A DNA stretch of 64,000 bases, taken from [Clostridium] symbiosum. GTDB taxonomy: Bacteria; Bacillota; Clostridia; Lachnospirales; Lachnospiraceae. Each line of letters opens with the position of its first letter. Within the stretch, counting starts at the first letter, position 1. The DNA lies in NCBI GenBank assembly GCA_021769625.1, contig JAETSN010000002.1:1-64000 (forward strand), given 5' to 3'. Below the pieces are notes generated by a model. That model made no database searches and was not told the origin of the DNA. It was given only the letters and a program-made list of their open reading frames with translations. Made by a program: the position numbers and the translations under genes. Below are positions 58,944-64,000 of the stretch, piece after piece.

Positions 58944-60946
58944 ATGTTCTGGGAATGCTGGCGTTAAGCCAGATCAGGCGGAAGAAGGCGCGGACCGTGA
59001 TCACCGTGCTGGCGGTGGTGCTGTCATCCTCGCTGCTCACGGCGGTGGTGAATTTCGCGGCCAGCGGGAACACAATGCTCAAAGGTTTTCTCGGGGAAGG
59101 TTACGGCGCATATCAGGGGACATACACCATGATGCTGATCGTGCCCGCGGCTGTTCTGGGGATGCTGATCGCCGCCATGTCGATCCTTGTGATTTCCAAT
59201 GTGTTCCGCATGAGCGCGAGTGAGCGGGTGGCGGAGTTCGGCGTATTAAAATGCGCGGGGGCGACCAGGGAACAGATCTGTAAAACGATCATGTACGAAA
59301 GCTTTTTCTTATCCGTGCTGGCGGTGCCGCCCGGTGTGGCGCTCGGTTATGTGCTGAGTTTTCTGGGGATCGGTGTGGCAAACAGTTATACGGATGAACT
59401 GAATGTGCTGGTGCGGTCCATGATGAGGCAGGTCAGTTTTGATCTTTCCTTTGATTTTTCCCCGACGGCGTTGCTCATATCTGTCGTGGTTTCCGTGTGC
59501 ACGGTCATCTTTTCAGCTATGATCCCCGCGAGGAAAGCCATGAAGATATCGGCTCTGGAGTGCATCCGCAGCGGCGGCGAGAGTAGTTCGGTGAAATACA
59601 GGCGGACGAAGCGTAAAATTGACGGGAAGAGAGCGGTTGTATACCAATTGGCGCGCAAAAATGTGGCGACAGGTGACAAAAAGATGCGATCCGCAGTGAC
59701 GGCGCTCTCGTTCAGCATGATCCTGTTTGTGACGATGAGCGGCCTGAAGGAGATCGCGGACGGCATATTGGGTTACATTTCTTATGACTACGGATATACC
59801 GTGATGGCGGATTATACGTCAAACTATGAAAACAGGATCCATCCGGAGACGGGACGCAGGGAAAGCCACTATGTGCAGGCCATTGACAATGTGCTTGCGG
59901 AAAAGATCACGGAGGAACTGGAGGCGTACGAGGGAGGTGAGGTTTTCGGCATGGGACAGGACTATAATACCTATGTGACAGTGCTGGGGGAACGGGAGAT
60001 CACGCCCGAGCTGCGGGAGATGCTGCAGGAGCAGGATGCGGAATGCCTGTTGACAGAAAAGCAGCCGGAGTACGAGCTGGAAGTGGAGATCATCATCATC
60101 GACGAGGCGCATTACAGAGAAATCTGTGAAAAGGCAGGCGCAGAGTACGGCGATGTGGTGCTGGTCAACGATTACAAATATAATGACCGCGGGAAGGAGA
60201 AACACATCCTGCCGCTGTCAGCGTCGGCTTCCTCCCTGCAGCTTGAGCGGGCGGACGGGAGCACGGAACAGGTGCGGATCGGCGGTATGCTGGCAGGGGA
60301 GGATATCCCGGCGGAACTGATGTATCCCAACATCAGGCCGGTGCGCCTGATCCTTCCCTGCGCGGAGGTGAGAGGGTACAATTGGATGTCGTCGCCGAAG
60401 GACGAGAACGGCTATATGACATATGCGAAAGCCGTTCTGGAAAAGTATTTTCCGCAGGGAGATCTGGATTACGGGGAAGCGGGATTCGTGTGCCGGGTGT
60501 TCGGGGCGCAGGATTTTGCAAAGATCATGAATATTGCCATTGTGCTCGCCTTCTTTTTCCTGTATGGTTTCGTCTTCCAGCTGGGGCTGATCGGCATTCT
60601 CAATGTGATGAGCACGGAGCTGTTCCATGTCAGGATGCGGGCGAGGGAATTTGCGGTGCTGCAGAGTGTCGGCATGACCTCCGAATCTTTGCGGAAGATG
60701 CTGAATTTGGAGAGTGTTTTCTGCGCAGGCAGGGCGCTTGTGACGGGACTGCCCGTCGGCATGATCCTTGTGTGGCTCATGAAATATTGTGTGCAGAGGA
60801 TACTGCCCATCCCGTTTCAGATGCCCTGGGGGACGATCGCGGGGGTGATGGCCGCATCCTTTGCAGTGATCTGGGCGACGGTGCGCATATCGCTGCATGC
60901 GCTGAAGGACCAGAACCTGATCGAAACGATCCGGATGCAGGGATAG
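58940..60946 (+). CDS. FtsX-like ABC transporter permease
   Basis: MNVLGMLALSQIRRKKARTVITVLAVVLSSSLLTAV; AEFGVLKCAGATREQI; ATGA overlap with ATPase. Confidence 0.92.
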   Translation: MNVLGMLALSQIRRKKARTVITVLAVVLSSSLLTAVVNFAASGNTMLKGFLGEGYGAYQGTYTMMLIVPAAVLGMLIAAMSILVISNVFRMSASERVAEFGVLKCAGATREQICKTIMYESFFLSVLAVPPGVALGYVLSFLGIGVANSYTDELNVLVRSMMRQVSFDLSFDFSPTALLISVVVSVCTVIFSAMIPARKAMKISALECIRSGGESSSVKYRRTKRKIDGKRAVVYQLARKNVATGDKKMRSAVTALSFSMILFVTMSGLKEIADGILGYISYDYGYTVMADYTSNYENRIHPETGRRESHYVQAIDNVLAEKITEELEAYEGGEVFGMGQDYNTYVTVLGEREITPELREMLQEQDAECLLTEKQPEYELEVEIIIIDEAHYREICEKAGAEYGDVVLVNDYKYNDRGKEKHILPLSASASSLQLERADGSTEQVRIGGMLAGEDIPAELMYPNIRPVRLILPCAEVRGYNWMSSPKDENGYMTYAKAVLEKYFPQGDLDYGEAGFVCRVFGAQDFAKIMNIAIVLAFFFLYGFVFQLGLIGILNVMSTELFHVRMRAREFAVLQSVGMTSESLRKMLNLESVFCAGRALVTGLPVGMILVWLMKYCVQRILPIPFQMPWGTIAGVMAASFAVIWATVRISLHALKDQNLIETIRMQG

Positions 60947-61019
60947 GGAGTACCCCGGAACAGAAGATTAAAATTTCCTTAAATTTTATCTTTTTGAAGA
61001 TTTTACCGACAAAAAAGAG

Positions 61020-61048
61020 TTGACACAAATTCCGGCCGTGCGTATGAT
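61020..61048 (+). promoter_or_regulatory. Candidate sigma-A promoter
   Basis: Consensus TTGACA-N17-TATGAT. Confidence 0.8.
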
Positions 61049-61207
61049 AAAAGTAGTAACCTATAAAGTGATCAAGCGGGACTGGAAAGACAGCATATGT
61101 CCGGATGATGCGCCAGAGGAAATAGCGGCTGAGAAGCAGACAGTATTTTCTCTGCAGGGTAATGGGCATCAGAAGAACATATGCAGGACTGGAATAGGAG
61201 GACAACC

Positions 61208-61969
61208 ATGAGAATGTGGAAAAAAATGACAGCGCTTGTTCTGGCTGCGGCGGTGGCTGTGGGTACGCCATTAGTTGCCTGTGCTGCGCCGAACGCCTGG
61301 ATTGACGGAAATACACCGGAGGAACTCACCAACAGAGTGACGACTACATCAGGGGAGATCATCTGGCCTTCTGTTGTGACGGATTTCCATGCGACAGACC
61401 TGACGGCACTGGTACCCATTACGCCAATGAATATAGTTGATATGGAGACCGGGGCAAATATCAGCCAGTATGCAGATGCGGAGAGCCATGTCTATATTGC
61501 AAACAACAGAGAGTACGGGCAGCTTGCAAAATCGGCGCTGGACAGCGCGAGGTGGGCTGTGGGCGCACAGATGGGCCCCAGTTTTACGATGAACCTTTTC
61601 CTGTATGAAGGTGGTGTCTATAAACCGAGGGAAAGCACCGTTCAGGAGATGGATTTTGTGATGGAGATCCCCAAAAAACTCAGGGATAACACAAAAGATT
61701 TCGCGGTGCTCAGACTGAATGTGGACGGGACGGTATCCTATCTGACAGATCTGGATGCGGATCCGCGGACGATCACCTTCAGAACGAACTATTTCGGTAC
61801 ATACAGCGTGTACTGCCTCGTGTACGGCGGACATGGATGCTTTGACGCATATAAGCCGGCACCCCAGCTTATACCGGTAGATCAGGCGACTCTGGCGGCG
61901 TGGGCAGCTATGGGAATCCCGACAGACCCGGCAACGCTGGCGGCTTTGGGATTTCAGGCAGTTCAGTAA
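61208..61969 (+). CDS. Secreted hypothetical protein
   Basis: Signal peptide MRMWKKMTALVLAAAVAVGTPLVACAAP; no family recognised. Confidence 0.75.
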   Translation: MRMWKKMTALVLAAAVAVGTPLVACAAPNAWIDGNTPEELTNRVTTTSGEIIWPSVVTDFHATDLTALVPITPMNIVDMETGANISQYADAESHVYIANNREYGQLAKSALDSARWAVGAQMGPSFTMNLFLYEGGVYKPRESTVQEMDFVMEIPKKLRDNTKDFAVLRLNVDGTVSYLTDLDADPRTITFRTNYFGTYSVYCLVYGGHGCFDAYKPAPQLIPVDQATLAAWAAMGIPTDPATLAALGFQAVQ

Positions 61970-62066
61970 TACCCGGTTTTGGCCGGATAAAGAAAGCGTA
62001 TCCCTGCGGTCAAGGCCGCAGGGATTTTTAGCGCGAAGCGCGCGGTCTTTGGTTGAGGACAGGAAT

Positions 62067-62297
62067 ATGAGGAAGATAGAATTTAAGATGGAACGCCCCG
62101 GCCTGCTGAAAGAGGGAGACAAGATCACCGTGACGGAAGGGGTGCTCCCCAGCAACTACTATTACACGATAGACCCGTCTCTGGCGATGTCGGGTAATTT
62201 TCCTTTCTCGGAGCGGATGCTTGCAAGAGAGGGAATTGTAGTCAGTGTGGAAGAGCGTTCGGCAGGATATTATGTGACCGCGGAATTTGAGGAGTGA
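62067..62297 (+). CDS. Small conserved-looking hypothetical protein
   Basis: MRKIEFKMERPGLLKEGDKITVTEGVLPSNYYYTIDPSLAMSG. Confidence 0.55.
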   Translation: MRKIEFKMERPGLLKEGDKITVTEGVLPSNYYYTIDPSLAMSGNFPFSERMLAREGIVVSVEERSAGYYVTAEFEE

Positions 62298-62367
62298 AGT
62301 TACAAAGGACGGGCATTCCCCGCATAGGTTTCAGCACCTGCGGAGCAGATGACAGGAGGACATTGTT

Positions 62368-62742
62368 ATGTTAAGAAAAATAGCAACAGACAAGGCGCCG
62401 GCGGCGATCGGGCCGTATTCACAGGGAATCATCGCAAACGGATTTCTATTTGCATCCGGACAGATCCCGATCAATCCCGCGACGGGAGGGATCGAAGGGG
62501 AAAATATCACGGAGCAGGCGGAACTTGTGATGAAAAATATCGGCGAAATCTTGAAGGAGGCGGGCACCACCTATGAAAATGTGGTGAAGACCACCTGTTT
62601 TCTGGCGGATATGGCGGATTTTGGAGCATTTAATGCGGTTTATGAAAAATATTTTACGGGAAAGCCTGCGAGAAGCTGCGTGGCGGTAAAGCAGCTCCCG
62701 AAAGATGTACTTTGCGAAGTGGAAGTGATCAGCATAGTTTGA
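62368..62742 (+). CDS. ridA: RidA-family reactive intermediate deaminase
   Basis: KAPAAIGPYSQGIIANGFLFASGQIPINPATG; CVAVKQLPKDVLCEVEVI. Confidence 0.95.
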   Translation: MLRKIATDKAPAAIGPYSQGIIANGFLFASGQIPINPATGGIEGENITEQAELVMKNIGEILKEAGTTYENVVKTTCFLADMADFGAFNAVYEKYFTGKPARSCVAVKQLPKDVLCEVEVISIV

Positions 62743-62769
62743 ACACAGGGCGGCTGCGGCGTATAACTT

Positions 62770-62830
62770 TCGTTTTATTCCCGCGACTGATGAGCCGGGT
62801 GCCGTGCTTGCGGCGGGAGTATTGACTTTC
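62770..62830 (+). repeat. Family B element, copy 3 (short/truncated)
   Basis: TATTCCCGCGACTGATGAGCCGGGTGCCGTGCTTGCGGCGGGAGTATTGACTTTC. Confidence 0.65.
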
Positions 62831-62872
62831 AGATGACTTAGCGTAATATCAATAACAGAAATGGGAAAAATT

Positions 62873-63373
62873 ATGTCAGAAAAAAATAATATCATCCTGA
62901 TCGGCATGCCCGGAGCGGGAAAAAGTACCGTAGGAGTCGTGCTGGCAAAAAAGAGAGGCTGTCGCTTTCTGGACAGCGATCTGCTGATACAGGAGAAATA
63001 TGACGCCCTGCTGCACGAACTGATCGCAGAACATGGAACAGAAGGCTTCTGGAAGATCGAGGAGGGGGTAAACGCTTCTATCCGTGCAAAGCGTACAGTC
63101 ATAGCCACCGGCGGCAGCGTGATATACGGTCCTGCGGCGATGGCGCACTTTAAGGAGATCGGTACGATCGTTTATTTAAAACTTTCCTGCGAGACGATCC
63201 GGGAGCGGCTCGGGGATTTACATGAGCGGGGGGTGACTCTGCGGGAAGGACAGACGCTGGAGGATCTGTATCGGGAGAGGGTGCCTCTCTATGAAAAATA
63301 TGCGGATGTCGTATTGGACTGCGAAAAAAAGAGGATCCGTGAGATCGTGGATGAACTTGGAAAAATCGAATAG
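62873..63373 (+). CDS. aroK: Shikimate kinase
   Basis: IILIGMPGAGKSTVGVVLAKKRGCRFLDSDLLIQ; VIATGGSVIYG. Confidence 0.92.
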   Translation: MSEKNNIILIGMPGAGKSTVGVVLAKKRGCRFLDSDLLIQEKYDALLHELIAEHGTEGFWKIEEGVNASIRAKRTVIATGGSVIYGPAAMAHFKEIGTIVYLKLSCETIRERLGDLHERGVTLREGQTLEDLYRERVPLYEKYADVVLDCEKKRIREIVDELGKIE

Positions 63374-63410
63374 AAGGAGACCAGACCGGTCTCCGGTATA
63401 AAAAAGAAAC

Positions 63411-63440
63411 GGAATAAAAAAGAAAATCTTCCGCATACTA
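63411..63440 (+). promoter_or_regulatory. Sigma-G-like (forespore) promoter for spoVAE
   Basis: GGAATA-N17-CATACTA. Confidence 0.75.
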
Positions 63441-63467
63441 GTTCCAAAGGTATGTGGAGGTTTTTTT

Positions 63468-63824
63468 ATGGATTATTTTCATGCGTTTTGGGTCGGCGGG
63501 CTGATCTGCGCGCTGGCCCAGATATTATTAGAAAGAACTAAAATGCTGCCGGGCCGGATCATGGTGCTGCTTGTATGTACCGGCGCAGTGCTCAGTTTTA
63601 TCGGTCTCTATGATCCCCTGGCGGAGTTTGCCGGCGCCGGCGTCACCGTCCCTCTCATGGGATTTGGCCACAATCTGATGAAAGGCGTCCGCGAGGCGGT
63701 AGACGAAAACGGCTTCATCGGCCTCTTTATGGGCGGCTTTAAAGCCGCCGCTGTAGGAACCGGCGCCGCCCTGATCTTCGGCTATCTGGCGAGCCTGATC
63801 TTCCAGCCTAAGATGAAGAAGTAG
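63468..63824 (+). CDS. spoVAE: Stage V sporulation protein AE
   Basis: FWVGGLICALAQILLERTKMLPGRIMVLLVCTGAVLSFIGLYDPLAEFAGAGVTVPLMGFGHNLMKGVREAVDENGFIGLFMGGFKA. Confidence 0.93.
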   Translation: MDYFHAFWVGGLICALAQILLERTKMLPGRIMVLLVCTGAVLSFIGLYDPLAEFAGAGVTVPLMGFGHNLMKGVREAVDENGFIGLFMGGFKAAAVGTGAALIFGYLASLIFQPKMKK

Positions 63825-63907
63825 TTAACGACGGCGGACGCGGGTATTGACTGATTGATATGAAAGTCGAACTGCGGCATTGGGAAAACCAGCCATGAGG
63901 GCGACAT

Positions 63908-64000
63908 AGATTCTGTGAAGACTGTAAAAAAACACCGACGCTTAGCGAGGCTTCTCACGAACTTAGTGACTGTTATCATTTAGTTAGCGCCTTACCCGCG
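63908..64000 (-). repeat. Family A palindromic element, copy 6 (cut by window end)
   Basis: GTGAAGACTGTAAAAAAACACCGACGCTTAGCGAGGCTTCTCACGAACTTAGTGACTG matches copy 3 and core of copies 1-5. Confidence 0.7.

Noticed and set aside
1-64000. tRNA or rRNA genes
   Set aside because: No cloverleaf with GGTTCRANYCC-type arm or rRNA signature was recognised on either strand by eye; a tRNAscan/Infernal run would be needed to exclude them fully.

Overview
This 64 kb window looks like a chromosomal segment from a spore-forming Firmicute, probably Lachnospiraceae (inferred from gene content, not computed). It is gene-dense and covers: a sugar-sensing SBP/two-component cluster ending in a chimeric ABC-ATPase/sugar-binding-protein ORF; HAD hydrolase; two-component systems; rhaD; several AAA/PD-(D/E)XK ATPases; ABC exporters; asnA; a DinG-like helicase; nfo; an ECF sigma operon; an alpha-amylase; two orphan microcompartment shell genes followed by an MNT/HEPN pair; htrA; valS-folC; spoIIAA-spoIIAB-sigF; and spoVA genes split into three separated blocks (AA-AB-AC, AD, AE). 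No rRNA, tRNA, CRISPR array, prophage or intact transposase was recognised by eye. The strongest unexplained signal is a family of about 115-180 bp intergenic palindromic elements (six copies, 'family A'). Their outer and inner arms differ between copies but stay complementary within each copy, around a conserved core. A second palindromic family ('family B') has three copies, one of which abuts the spoVAD ribosome-binding site. Other observations include a diverged 57-bp duplicate of the spoVAC 3' region on the far side of an inserted ATPase gene, sigma-G-like promoters on spoVAA and on the displaced spoVAE, a 7 x 36 nt in-frame repeat in the helicase, a frame-alternating 13/14 nt repeat in an AlbA-type protein, and about 32-nt-periodic direct repeats upstream of a DUF4143 ATPase. 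All calls come from reading the sequence and the supplied ORF track; no database search was run.
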